64,000 nucleotides of DNA from Adineta ricciae (Eukaryota > Rotifera > Eurotatoria > Adinetida > Adinetidae), in NCBI GenBank assembly GCA_905250025.1, contig CAJNOJ010000078.1, positions 186,001 to 250,000 of the forward strand, in the 5' to 3' direction. Under the pieces are notes generated by a model that saw only the letters and a program-made list of their open reading frames with translations, had not been told where the DNA came from and ran no database searches. The first letter of the stretch is position 1. Each line of letters starts with the position of its first letter. Of this stretch, positions 24,210 to 35,168 are shown piece by piece. Position numbers and translations under genes: made by a program.

Positions 24210-26802
24210 CTAAATGCTACACAATGGAGTAAGCAAAATTAAACCACTGTTTGTTGGTGATGCTTCCTCATAAGTTTTATCTTCCGTATATAATGTCACA
24301 GTCTTGTAATTAGTCACTTTTGGAGCGCTCACACTATCGTTTGCAGGTGCACTTATAGTAAATGTGAAAACAGATGTGGTTATATTCGGATTGTATGTGT
24401 TGGATACTGGTAGTTGGTCTGTGATGCTGTTTTGACTTGGAATTACATATGGTGAAACGCATTTTTCAGTTGTATTCAACAGTTTCATAGAATCTGTTAT
24501 GCATAATGTAATGTTGAGAGTTGTTTGTGCTCGATTGTAGATCGTATATGTCATATTCAGAGTAGTGTTACCAGTAATAATATAAGGTTGATTGGTAAGA
24601 TCAATTTTGATGGTGGTGGGTGATATAAGTTGTGGAGCTTGACGTTGAATATTGTTGCCATCGGCAAGAGTAACAGTTGTTAACATGCGAAAGTCAACAT
24701 CAGGTATTTGAATCGACGTAATAAAACCATTTTTACCAAATGTCGATGGATACAGTTCAGTTATGATTGTACCTTGGTTATTAATCAATTTAACAGATCC
24801 CTTTGTAATATTAGAAGGTAAATTTTCACATACAGTCAGTAGAGCAAGATCTGTTTGATTAACTAGTGGAGCATCTCTCAAAGGCATATACTCAATCGCA
24901 TGTCCTTTGTGTACTTCGCAGAGTGTTGTTGTGCAAGAAATCGAAGTATCGCTACTTAATTCAATGCTATGTTTACCACCATAATATGAATGTAGTTTCC
25001 ATGTACCAGCTATTGCATTTTGTATCTTATACAATTTAAAGAAATTAGAAGCAGCTATCGGTGTTGGTTTCAACAAATTCCCTTTAGAATCAATAAGTTC
25101 TACAGAACCAGATAATATCTGTGTTGAACTAACATCGATATTTATGACAGTTATTGAGTCGTCAACTTCGAATGTTAAGTTGGTCGATCCAGGCAGATTG
25201 ATTGTTAGTATAGATTCAGGCCGTGCTAAACGGCCCATGACATATTCTGCGGTAGCATTTGCATCGCCTGCTTGGATTCCCATGGTAAATCCTCCAGTAG
25301 CTGAAGCAATATCATGTCCATCGGATCCATCTAATGCTTCGATACTGTCAGTTGTACCAGTGGATTGACGTTTTCGTCGGCCAATATATACCACACCCGC
25401 ATAAAATGAATAGACACGAATATTCATTTCTGAAGCTTTAGCAAGTACTTGACTTCTCAAATAGGCATCTTTGGCCGGCGCATCGGTAAATGTAAATACA
25501 CTTGAATCACGTTCACAAACACTCAATGCTTCATTCAATCCGTGATAGTATAGTTCAGGTAAGTCATCTCCACCGAATGCCGTCAAGGCAGAGATGGCGT
25601 CAATCAATACCTAAAGTAGGCAGTTTGTCATTTGAAATCAATGAATAAGACAAGCAAACCTGTGCATTTGTTGTCACTAGTAGTGGCCCATAGTCAGGAT
25701 CATTGAATGGAGACAGAATATATTTACGTGGACGAAGTACTGCTGAATCACCAGTTGTGCTTTGCACGATGCGAATAGCCATTTGTTTGACTAGTTCGAT
25801 GTACGGAGCCATACTACCTGTTGTATCAATTGCAATCGCAAGACTTGTGGTTTCGAGGCCAAGAAAACGACCGAATGTAGTATCACCAAATTGTGTCCAT
25901 AACTGAGAAAGTTTTTGTTTTGTAGCTTCATACGCAACTCGAGCTGCATCATAATGGTAAAACATGCCGTGATCAGAAGTAGCATAATCTTTATTAATAC
26001 CATAGCCAGTTGCCTCCTCATCTGTTGTCGCATCAGCTGAACCACCATGACTGCATTTACCCAACGGCTTTTTTGCTAAAGGTGTTAAACCAAAATAGCC
26101 ACTGGTCAACCAACCATTTTTAATTATTTCAGGCAAAATATTATCTTTCGCGCAATCTGTGCTATTGCAATTCTTGCAAGTTGGCATACTCTTCGATGCA
26201 TATTTACCAAGAATAATACCACTACCAATATTCGTGTTGGGCTCAGTTTGTCCAAGTTCAATCCAATTTGAATGAGCATAGAAGTCTTGCAACGTATGCA
26301 TAGCTTGACCAAAATAAGCCCGGGCGTGATACAAATTATCAGCTTCTAAATTACTCTTAGCAGAATTTAATCGCATGGCTACTAATCCGGATGCTTTTGT
26401 AAAAGTTTCGCCATCAAAGTGTGACCTTTCATTATACCACTCCAAACCATCGACAAAGACGTTTTCCGTCGAAATAGCATAAACAGCTGAACGAAATGTA
26501 CTGCTTACTCGAAGGCGTTTAACTTCTTTTTCGATCGAATTAAAATCGTCTTTTACTTTGGAGCAAACACCTGTCGAACTGCCGATGCCATCTAAATCTG
26601 TTGAACCATGTACTTTCGTTAAGTAATCTGCTGCAATTCGGAGCAATGCACATTCAGTTATGGCATAATGTGTTGTACCAGATGATGACACTTCTGTACT
26701 CGTTAATGGAATAAGCCCACCCCATCCGGCTGTAAAACATTCACTATTACGAATTACTGCTAGTACAAGGATAGCAGCAACGCTAAAATGGACTTTGTGC
26801 AT
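24210..26802 (-). CDS. VWA7: VWA7-like secreted protein (HetC-like + von Willebrand A)
   Basis: Extracellular protein of the VWA7 family, whose function is poorly known. Two exons (26802-25660, 25610-24210) sum to 847 residues. ATG 26802 opens a signal peptide (VHFSVAAILVLAVI). Residues about 30-270 resemble the HetC/zinc phospholipase-like helical domain (THYAITECALL, QAMHTLQDFYAHSNW), with His/Asp residues that could bind metal. The VWA domain starts near residue 325 with a MIDAS of the DxTGS type (AIAIDTTGSMAPYIELVKQM). The C-terminal 350 residues are beta-rich with many N-glycosylation motifs, and I see no terminal membrane anchor. RRKRQS near residue 465 looks like a furin-type site. An alternative reading is a fungal HetC-related gene, but the VWA linkage favours VWA7. 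Confidence 0.85.
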
Positions 26803-27289
26803 CTTAGGCAAGTTTTTACCTTGAGAAAACAAAATAAGTGACTAAATACATGGCTTATCATTTACATATATATACACATATTCAATTGATTCTATAACAA
26901 ACGCAAAATATTGATAAGATTGGCAAGTATAAGAATGAGGACGACGCCGGGCAAATGACGTAAGCTTCAGTAAAATCATAAACTTGGTATAAATCAAGCA
27001 AATATACTTTTTGTAACTTGTTTTCGTCATGTCTGTCTAATTACCTTCAAAATCTGATATTATTAAGAAAAACCTAACTTCCGATGCTTTAATTAAACGA
27101 AGGAAGTGATTCATTTTAAACGATAATCACTCGACTGACAAAGACGACACTTGTTTACATGATAAAACTAGCACATACATATATTCAAAGTCATTGATTC
27201 GTGATATTTACTCATTCTAAAAAATGTACTGAAAAGACGATATTATAAATATCTTTTTGTTCGGAGTATCTTTTCTAGCTTCACCAGAA
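26803..27289. other. divergent promoter region, VWA7-like / small membrane protein
   Basis: 487 bp between two divergent starts. AT-rich, with no coding signal apart from an insignificant minus-strand frame. Confidence 0.4.
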
Positions 27290-27962
27290 ATGTACTTTTA
27301 TACAAGGTAAGTTACGCATATATTTGTGTTTTAATACTTATTTAAACTTGTTCAATAGCTTAGCATCAATCTGTTTTATCGTTACTGGCTTAGGAGCTAT
27401 TGTAATAACTCTCATTCCTTCTCTGATTCCAGTGTTTTTATCCGAAGACCATTCACCGTACTACGGTAAAGATTAACTTGCGCCTTAATTCGCTCGTTTA
27501 CGACATATCCACTTGAAATTGTTATCTAGGAAGCATTCCGTTCAGCGTATCTTATCAATTGAGTAATGGAACAGTTGCAGCTGGATCGATTTCTGACAGT
27601 CAACGTGATCATCTCCATAATCAGGTTGATGAAGATATCAATTTATACTCGAAATAATGGATTATCTGTCTTTCTAGCTATTGAATCTGGCAATAAAAAC
27701 AGTGAGCATCAGTATAAGTTCAGCATCGGTTGTTGATCAAACAAAATCGACTCAGTACGATTCCCTACTTTTCATCCAGGGAGCCTAACTTCTTTTTATT
27801 ATTAATAGTGCATTGGTTCGTCGTCAAGCAAGTTCACAGCAAATACTTCAACTCAATGGAGTCGTTCAGGCTCACGAAGGATGTTTGAGAAAATGTTTAG
27901 TAGATTTTGTCAAACAATTCAAATCTACACTTTGCACAACGCCCTTGACATTGTCACAATAA
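27290..27962 (+). CDS. small signal-anchored membrane protein, orphan
   Basis: Not recognised. Five tiny exons (27290-27306, 27359-27465, 27530-27624, 27678-27754, 27809-27962), each with clean GT/AG and consistent phase, give 149 residues. One hydrophobic segment lies near the N-terminus (FIVTGLGAIVITLIPSLIPV), followed by a Ser/Val-rich ectodomain and a short Cys-containing tail (HEGCLRKCLVDF, STLCTT). The layout of membrane segment ending LIPV, then a beta-like FY/FSVSY stretch, and later RRQ(A/T)S matches the first 130 residues of the larger protein at 22596-24145. The two may share an ancestor. No catalytic motif is visible. The spliced, in-phase structure argues that it is real. Confidence 0.65.
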
Positions 27963-27981
27963 TAATAATAATAATAATAAC
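27958..27981. repeat. (ATA)n microsatellite
   Basis: About eight ATA units starting at the stop codon of the small membrane protein. Confidence 0.85.
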
Positions 27982-28056
27982 TATCATTTTCTTGTCGTGA
28001 TCTTAGTTTTGAAATAAATTCAAGCGCGAGTCTTTTTCTTCTTTTTCCGCACACCC

Positions 28057-28979
28057 ATGTTTCCTATCAAATTCGAATCTGACACATCATCTGAATCATT
28101 GAACAATATACAAATAGACTACGATGCAGATGATATTCGAAAATATCAGCCAGTGGACATCGCCACTCAACTCACATTGTTCAATCGACATTTTCTATTA
28201 CTTATCCAACCAGAAGAACTCATAAACTTTGCCTTTCTATCCACTGAAAAGGTCGAACTCTAGAAAAAACAACTCATTTCACTTATCTGATGTTTTTCTT
28301 CCACAGAAAACTCTTGCACCCAATCTCACAATAATATTTGCATTTTATGATCGAACTGTTCGACTATTTGCCACACAAATACTCAAACATCAATTATTGG
28401 AACAACGAGCATCTATCATCAAGCATTTAGTTTTAGTAAGTTGTTGCTTCTGTCGGCCAATACCCTACAAGGAGTATGAGCATGCATGTGTAACAATCAT
28501 CATTCTAGGTTATTCAACAATTGTTTACAGTAAATCATGATCTCCAGAGTATTCGTCTGATCTTAGCAACTTTTGATCATCCATCGATCTTTCGATTACG
28601 TCAAACATGGCGAATATTTCGACGAGAGAATCCTAACTTGTACATGTAGATGATCTGTTCTTGTTTCTGACGAACAGCTCGACAGTATTTGCCGTTTAGA
28701 ACATTAAAATACTTTTGGAATGTTCTCAGCCAAGGAAACAACTGGTCAGACTATCGTTTGTGGATTGAAGAGAAGTTTATCAAAGATTGTCTAAGCAAAA
28801 AACAGCCGATGGTGTTATTTGTCGGATATTTACTGTCAAAAATGATTAGTGATCACTATCGATACTATCGAATATATTCCAATGATTCATCAAACGAAAA
28901 GTCATCACGTGTTCATCAAAATCTGATTGAATATGTGAAACTATCATCTCCGACAGAGAAGTTTTTGTCCGAAAAATAA
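28057..28979 (+). CDS. RasGEF (CDC25-homology) domain protein
   Basis: Exchange factor for a Ras-family GTPase, consisting of little more than the catalytic domain and lacking a visible REM/N domain. Exons 28057-28251, 28307-28435 and from 28509 read in phase. They show VDIATQLTLFNRHFLLLIQP, APNLTIIFAFYDRTVRLFAT, RASIIKHLVL and SIFRLRQTWRIFRREN, matching the RasGEF core. The next part (LKYFWNVLSQGNNWSDYRLW, then VLFVGYLLSKM) also fits the family, up to the stop at 28979. The intron between about 28648 and 28685 does not keep phase with any GT/AG pair I can find. Using the obvious sites would stop the protein early. So the gene may use a non-standard site, have a microexon, or be damaged. The stop is 31 bp from the convergent NTPDase stop. 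Confidence 0.75.
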
Positions 28980-28982
28980 GAT

Positions 28983-28988
28983 TTTATT
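28983..28988 (-). terminator. poly(A) signal of the NTPDase gene
   Basis: AATAAA on the minus strand 22 bases after the NTPDase stop. Normal cleavage distance would end the transcript inside the last codons of the RasGEF gene on the other strand. Confidence 0.5.
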
Positions 28989-29010
28989 CTATATTAATGA
29001 CATAAAACCA

Positions 29011-30771
29011 CTACGTTTGTCGATAATTGCGGTGTCGATTACAAAAATAGATTGACGCTATACCCATGATTATACTGACAAGTAGGAAAAATAAACATAA
29101 AACTAATAAACCACCGAATTCTCCTTTCGTTAATAATCGTGCCGGTCGATATTCCGGTTCCAGATAATTTGTTTGATTGATCATATAACCTAATGTCCAA
29201 CCAATCTCGCTTCCGCCAATTGTTTTGATAATATGAAAATTTTTCATATTATCATCATTCATTCCATATCCGTACTCCATCAATGTCCAATGATACATCG
29301 AATTGAAACATAATACTAAAGAGTTGTAAATAAACAAAGAAAGTTATTCACGAAGAAATATCTTACATGACCGATATTTATCGGGATTTGGAACAAAATC
29401 CCATGGTTGTTTGCATATACCTTCAATAGCACGTTTGATATCGGAAAGTTTCGTCGTATTGAAGTCGTAATTTCCATCTTTATTTGGTGACACAGTCACA
29501 TTTTGAGCTAAGCTGTTAAATGTTGAATACCAAGCTGAAATAGCGATAAATTTGAGTGACGGTTCGATTGGTTTTGGTTGATAGACATTGTCGAAACTGC
29601 AGCTTGTGAAACTGCATTTTGATGTATTCAAACATTGTTGTACATTCGCGAGACATTGAGAATAATTTCCCGTACCACTAGAACGAACGAAACAAAAAAC
29701 AAGAGCTCAAAAATTTTGTCCAAAACTTTATCTACATGATTGAAAAAGTCGATGATGCATTAAGTTCTGGTGATGGAGGTGACCGAGCTTGAACGCAAGG
29801 TAACGTAAAGATATCACTATAAGAAAAATTCTGAAAAAATCCATCTTGAAAACATGGATCGTAAATTGTTTCGGAACCACCGGCTTTATTGATTATCCGA
29901 CCGAGATAAACATAACGAAACTGTTCAGCTCCATAACACAAATATGAATGAGAATAAATATCATATTCGGTATTGAATAAACTCATATCATAACGTTCGT
30001 TGGTCGCGTTCGGTGAGTAGAAACTTATTTGTGTACTTGCACCTATTAGAAACACAATTAAGGCGTGTTTTGCTCATAGATCATATGACTAAATATATTT
30101 ATACCTCCCATATCTGTCACTCCGTATGTTTGTGATGGGATATTATTTTTATATAATTCTTCCAGAAGCATATTTGTTGATATCCAACCAGATAAGCCCT
30201 CCTCACTGCCACCGATGATTCGAACTTGATTTTCAGGTGCTTTGAAGAGAAGACCGAGAGTATCGAAATAAACACGTGTACTGTTCAATAGTGTATTTGT
30301 ATAACTAGCATTTTTCATTTCGAATAAACGAAGACCGGCCGTACCGCCGAGAAAAACTAATGCTCGACCTTTCCGATTCGATGGAATCGAATCCATACAA
30401 TCGATCATTGCCGTATTAAAATATTTCTTGACATTGTCTTCAGTTGGATCAGTGATCGACGTGATCGCACCACCTCCTGGACTACAGGATTTGATTTGTG
30501 TGACACGAGATGTAACTCCGAGTCCATTGGATTTATCTGCTGGCCAGCTAAAAGAAGAAGTTGTCTGTGTGAGGATGAAAAAAGACGTTTTATTTTACGT
30601 ATAGAGAAAGATTTTCGAATGGGTTGAACCAGCATCGACGACTAGAGCATAATCTTGAAATGGAGATAGTTTTTGTTGCCACACGACAATTAATGCTATC
30701 AAACCAGCTGTTGAAAGGATGCAGAGAATAACTGCTGCAGAAAGAAGAACTTTGACACTTGGTCGTTTCAT
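29011..30771 (-). CDS. ecto-nucleoside triphosphate diphosphohydrolase (CD39/ENTPD1-3 type)
   Basis: Cell-surface apyrase hydrolysing extracellular ATP and ADP, a regulator of purinergic signalling. Five exons (30771-30599, 30547-30105, 30042-29736, 29677-29367, 29315-29011) sum to 512 residues. Both membrane anchors are present: SAAVILCILSTAGLIALIVV near the N-terminus and LLVLCLFFLLVSIIMGIASI near the C-terminus. Apyrase conserved regions seen are ACR1 VVDAGSTHSKIFLYT, ACR2 region FLGGTAGLRLF, ACR3 GGSEEGLSGW, ACR4 TDMGGASTQI and ACR5 GGSEIGWTLGYM. Paired Cys residues in the ectodomain fit the family. ACR3 differs from the usual EEExVYGW (here EEGLSGW). Likely plasma membrane or endolysosome. 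Confidence 0.93.
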
Positions 30772-31657
30772 CTTATCACCAGTAGATTACTTCTAAAAGA
30801 AATTTTTTGTGTTTGGTGACTGAATCATCTGTCGGTTAACATATTAATCCCGAAAGATTATAAGTGGAATGAAATCGAATACATTATTTATCCGTCATTA
30901 GATATCTGTCGTTTGACACGTTTGGTATCAAAAAGGAAAGAAGGAGGTCTGCATATAAGAAAGTCGATTAGGAGTAATGTTTATGCAATGCATGTCGAAA
31001 ATGAATGACTAATAAATGAGAAATAATTTCTTTTAATATGTATTGAAGTCTTAAGAGCATTATTTCTCACTCAAAAAGGCAGCAGGAAGCATTGAAATAT
31101 CACGATCATTATGTGATGCACTATTCGACTCGATAGACTTGAAAATGTTGAGAACTATCTTGTTGATTACTAGCAGGCAAGAAACAAAGTAACACACGAC
31201 GAGCAGACCCTTCTGGTGTCATGGGGTATTTTAAAAAAAGATAAGATGTAGATATGAGACAAACATGAAAAAGTCCGTTTAAAGTAAAAGATATCCATAA
31301 AAAGTTCATCCGGATACTTGTGTGAAATTATGGGAATTGTTAGGAAATGATTTGCGCGCGTAAATTAGGATATCAACTGGGAGTATAATTAACTGTGATA
31401 GATGGCGCCAGTCGAAAGGAAGGTTTTCAGTATGTATTTCAAATTCGTTTTGATCAATCTATAGATTCACAAACAGACAAATGTTCCAAGAAAATCTGTA
31501 AAAATTGTAAAGAATCGTTGGTGTCTAAAAGTTAATTGATTATCATCATTAACCAACCAGATTTCTTCATTTCTTTGTTCATAATATCCTATCTAAAAAA
31601 AAGTGTTTCAATTACGTTTTTTGATGAAAACTACTAGTCATTCATTCGAGTATCATC
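30772..31657. other. divergent region between NTPDase and the PWWP cluster, with possible gene remnant
   Basis: About 890 bp between divergent starts. A minus-strand stretch at 31220-31060 ends in a stop. It reads as a hydrophobic segment and a short polar tail (LLVVCYFVSCLLVINKIVL), which recalls the C-terminal anchor of the neighbouring NTPDase (LLVLCLFFLLVSIIM). It may be the last exon of a lost tandem copy. Nothing else coding is seen. Confidence 0.3.
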
Positions 31658-33221
31658 ATGGTTGATAGTCCAACAGTTGATGAACAACCTGCAAGTGAGA
31701 TTTAGCATGATTTGTGCACACAGATTTCTATATTCGTCTATTCTAGCTCGTCGATCGATTCGATCATGTCGTTTATCAACAGTTAAATCTAAACCACCAG
31801 TTGAAAAGCCAGTCGAAGAGCCTATTGCCGATGACAATGAATTCGAAGAAGAAGAAGAAGAAGATCCATCTGATTTATTTCAAGTAGGAGACATTTTATG
31901 GGCCCGAGTAGTCGGTAATCCGTGGTGGCCAGCGTTGGTTTATGGTAAAACACCGCTAAATTCGATCTAATGGCAAACTATCATTGTTTCGTCTAGGCTC
32001 GTACTACGAAGATAAAATTCATACAAAAATTATGAAAACCGCTCGACGTGGAAAGAGACGTACGAACATTCTCTCCAAGATTTATCTTCGACATAAGATT
32101 GATTGTTTCAGGTGCATATTTTGTTTACTTTTTCGGACCTGATTTTGAGTACGCATGGTTGCAAACTAATGCTCTTATGCCTTATGCTGGTCTGGAAGAT
32201 TTCATAAGGCACGCGGAAACATCTATACAAAATGTTGGTGATCTTTTCTTCGAACATACAAAATTGACCTTGCTGTTTGTTTTGTGCTTCAGGCATCACG
32301 CAGAGGAGAGCAGGGTGCATTGGCAAATCGTTTTGAATTGAAAGTCACTGGTAGTAAACGAGCCGACTGGTAAGAATGTTTGAAACAATTTCGATCCGAT
32401 TTTTCGATTTCTTCCTTAGGGATAAAGCTATTGAAGAAGCCAATGAAGCATTGAAACTATCTCGAGAAGAGCGTGTGAAAAATTTCGAAGAATTACTGAA
32501 AAAAATCTTAAAGAATGCTGAAGGTTTAACTTAAGCTCTTTGTGTAATCAGACATTTCATTCTCATTGATTTAGAAAACAAATCAACCAAGCGAAGACAT
32601 AGTTCCGGAACGGCACGACCATCCGTAACTATTGACTGTCCAATCATCGGACATATCATCTCTATCTTTTTTTCTTTCTCATCTAGAGAAGAACTCTATC
32701 ACCATCCTCATCGGGAAATAAATCAACAACTCGTTCATCAGTGAAACGACAAAAGACAAGCATTACGGTAGTCTATTCAAACTAGCATTCAACACATAGA
32801 AAACCTATCGTTGTTTTCAGCCATTAATAGCCTCGACAACTTTGTTACATGTTGGTCTACCTACGTTAACTAAACGTGAAGAAAAACGACTTATCAACGA
32901 TCTTCTCACTCATCCCAAAGGCGAAAATTTCAAATTGAATGAAGCACAAGCATTCGCATGTCAGTTAGCTAGGAATATAATCAAAGAGAACTCTCACTAT
33001 GATATGTCCTGTGTACAAATCGAATGGTTCTATGGTAAATGTCTTGTTCTCGATACTCACTTGTTTGTCATTTGTGTCGAATAGATTTTCTTCTCAATCA
33101 TTCAGAAATAGTTTCCAAATATTCTCATTGGTTTCATGATGAAATCAAACCTATCATGGACGATTCAATCTATTTGAAACAATGCCAATTGCGAGATATG
33201 ATCATCAATGCCAAAAAATAG
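31658..33221 (+). CDS. PWWP-domain protein, tandem copy A
   Basis: Probable chromatin reader. The start ATG 31658 (MVDSPTVDEQP) splices to 31747. A poly-Glu run (31846-31863) precedes the PWWP domain: VGDILWARVVGNPWWPALVY, then after introns AYFVYFFGPDFEYAWLQTN and YAGLEDFIRHAE. The usual post-PWWP helix follows (DWDKAIEEANEALKLSREER), then a Ser/Arg-rich linker. From about 32820 there is a C-terminal block of about 115 residues that I cannot name (LPTLTKREEKRLINDLLTHP, IEWFYDFLLNHSEIVSKYSH). It recurs in copies B and C. Stop at 33219-33221, with AATAAA at 33261. PWWP folds bind methylated histone lysine and DNA. The function of this family is unknown. Confidence 0.82.
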
Positions 33222-33260
33222 TTTATCTCTTTCTTATTTTTGTGTACATTGTGTAATCAC

Positions 33261-33266
33261 AATAAA
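33261..33266 (+). terminator. poly(A) signal of PWWP copy A
   Basis: AATAAA 40 bases after the copy A stop and 64 bases before the copy B start, so cleavage and the next trans-splice acceptor (TTCTTGTAG at 33321-33329) would be very close, as in operons. Confidence 0.55.
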
Positions 33267-33329
33267 AAGTCATTTATTATTCTTACGATGAGTGCAATAC
33301 GGAAATAAACGATCAATCTATTCTTGTAG

Positions 33330-35031
33330 ATGACGAATTCAACAGAGAAATGTAACATGGCAGAACTCCTTCGAGAGAAATGACGGACTAGCTCGTTTAT
33401 TTAGGTAAAACTCAATTGAAACGAAAACAAGTGGATGATGATATACCGGATTCTTCGATATTCGATATTTTGGAAAATGGCTTTCAGATCGGAGATATGG
33501 TTTGGGCAAAACTTAATGGATTGACATGGTAAGATATCGGATTACGAGTAGTTTTTATGATAAGATGTACTTTTAGGTGGCCAGCTTTTGTCTACGGTAA
33601 ACAGACGATCTCCACAGATGATAAATGACCATTTTACAATCTAGGCTGCTTTTCGGACGATGGTAATTACGTTAAAGTAATATGTAAGTCATTCATTGAA
33701 TAAATTATCTACAATTCATTGCCTAATTTGTAGCAAAACCTGGATTACCGACGAAAAAGCAATATTTCATCTACTCTTTTGGCTCTCATTTCAAAGTATG
33801 TGATCAAAATCTATTGCTTATTGATCTATCGATTAGTTCTAGTATTTATGGGTTCACGAAGCATGTCTTCATCGATACGAAGGTCTAGACGAATTTCTAG
33901 TATATTCAGAACAAAAGGCTAAACAAGTACTGGTGTACATTTGATAAAACACGTTCGATCAATGTAATATTTCCTTAGGCATCAACGAAACAAGTTGAAG
34001 AGAAAATACGTAAAAAGTTCAAAATTAATATATCTGAAGAATTACATCCATTCTGGTAGAATTTTTTTGTAAAATTTCGTATACAGCTTTGATTGATGAT
34101 AGGAAACAAGCGATAAACGAAGCCAATGAATTGTTAACTCTGCCAACAAACATGCGCATGAGCGCATTTCAGAAAATAGTTCATCGATTTATCGATGAAA
34201 CTAAAAATTCAGTTACGTATCAAATTAAAGAACAAGTGCCATTATGCGATAACTCAAACGATGAAGTTCAACAAGAACTACGAGTAATTATTTCAGTCAA
34301 ATGATTATAAAAAACAATCGATTCAAACGTTTTCGTCGTCACGCAGTTTATCGAAACGGACATTCGTGAGATCAGATGCATTTGAAAAAGTCAAACGAAC
34401 ATTACCATACCCTTCGATTCTGAGTAGTATAAGAGAGACTGAACAAGTAACAAAAGCAACAGTAAGATCCGCTTTTCATCAAACCTGTTTTCACTTTCAT
34501 TTGTATTTAGTCACGATTATTGCAAGTGGCAACAACGAATGAACTAGATAATGATGTTGTTGTTCTACGACTAAATTCATCCACGCGACCTTCTTCTGTG
34601 TCACTAACAGCAGCTATTCGTCATTTTCTTGATAAAGGTATGTACTTTCTTCTACAAACTTCATTGTAAATTCAACGATTATCTCAGGCCTTCCATCATT
34701 AACTCTCTACGAAGAGATTTGCCTCGTTAATCAATTGATTCATCATCGATCAGGTGCATCATTAACGTTCACGGACGCTCAGTTGTATGTTGAACAATAT
34801 GTCATTCGTATTGCCTTACGAAATTTTCGTCATAAAATGTTATACGTCCAAAGTGATTATTTCTATGACTTTTTACTAAAATATCCTCAAATTATTCTTA
34901 AACATCGCCAATGGTTTCAAGATTTTCAGCCGACTTTAATGCCAACAAATACAGATAGAATTCATTTGAAAAAATGGCAATTAGCAACAATATTACACGC
35001 TCATTGGAATCTAGAGCGACGTTTATATTAA
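33330..35031 (+). CDS. PWWP-domain protein, tandem copy B
   Basis: Second member of the triplet, starting 109 bp after copy A. ATG 33330 lies directly behind TTCTTGTAG. Exon 1 (33330-33351) joins 33405 in phase (MTNSTEKCKTQLKRKQ). PWWP: IGDMVWAKLNGLTWWPAFVY, then YFIYSFGSHFKYLWVHEA and YEGLDEFLVYSEQ. The helix AINEANELLTLPTNMR and a linker follow. The shared C-terminal block reads LPSLTLYEEICLVNQLIHH, FYDFLLKYPQIILKHRQWFQ and HLKKWQLATILHAH. The third residue of the usual helix start (W-x-x-A) is kept. It is diverged from A and C at most positions outside the core, so the duplication is not recent. Confidence 0.8.
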
Positions 35032-35168
35032 ATTTTTATATTCCATAGGTTTAGATTATATGAAATACTGTAGAAAGTTGTTTATGAAAATTTTCAGTAT
35101 TTTTCTCGTCATGATAAAGAGATAGATGTCATTTGAACAAATATGTTTTCCTTTCAGATTGTACATTT

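Noticed and set aside
23958-24242. Second plus-strand frame at the end of the 22596 gene
   Set aside because: Shadow; the frame ending at 24145 is continuous with upstream exons.
30405-30635. Minus-strand 76-codon frame near the NTPDase start
   Set aside because: Alternate frame across an NTPDase exon-intron border; the real exons keep the apyrase motifs.
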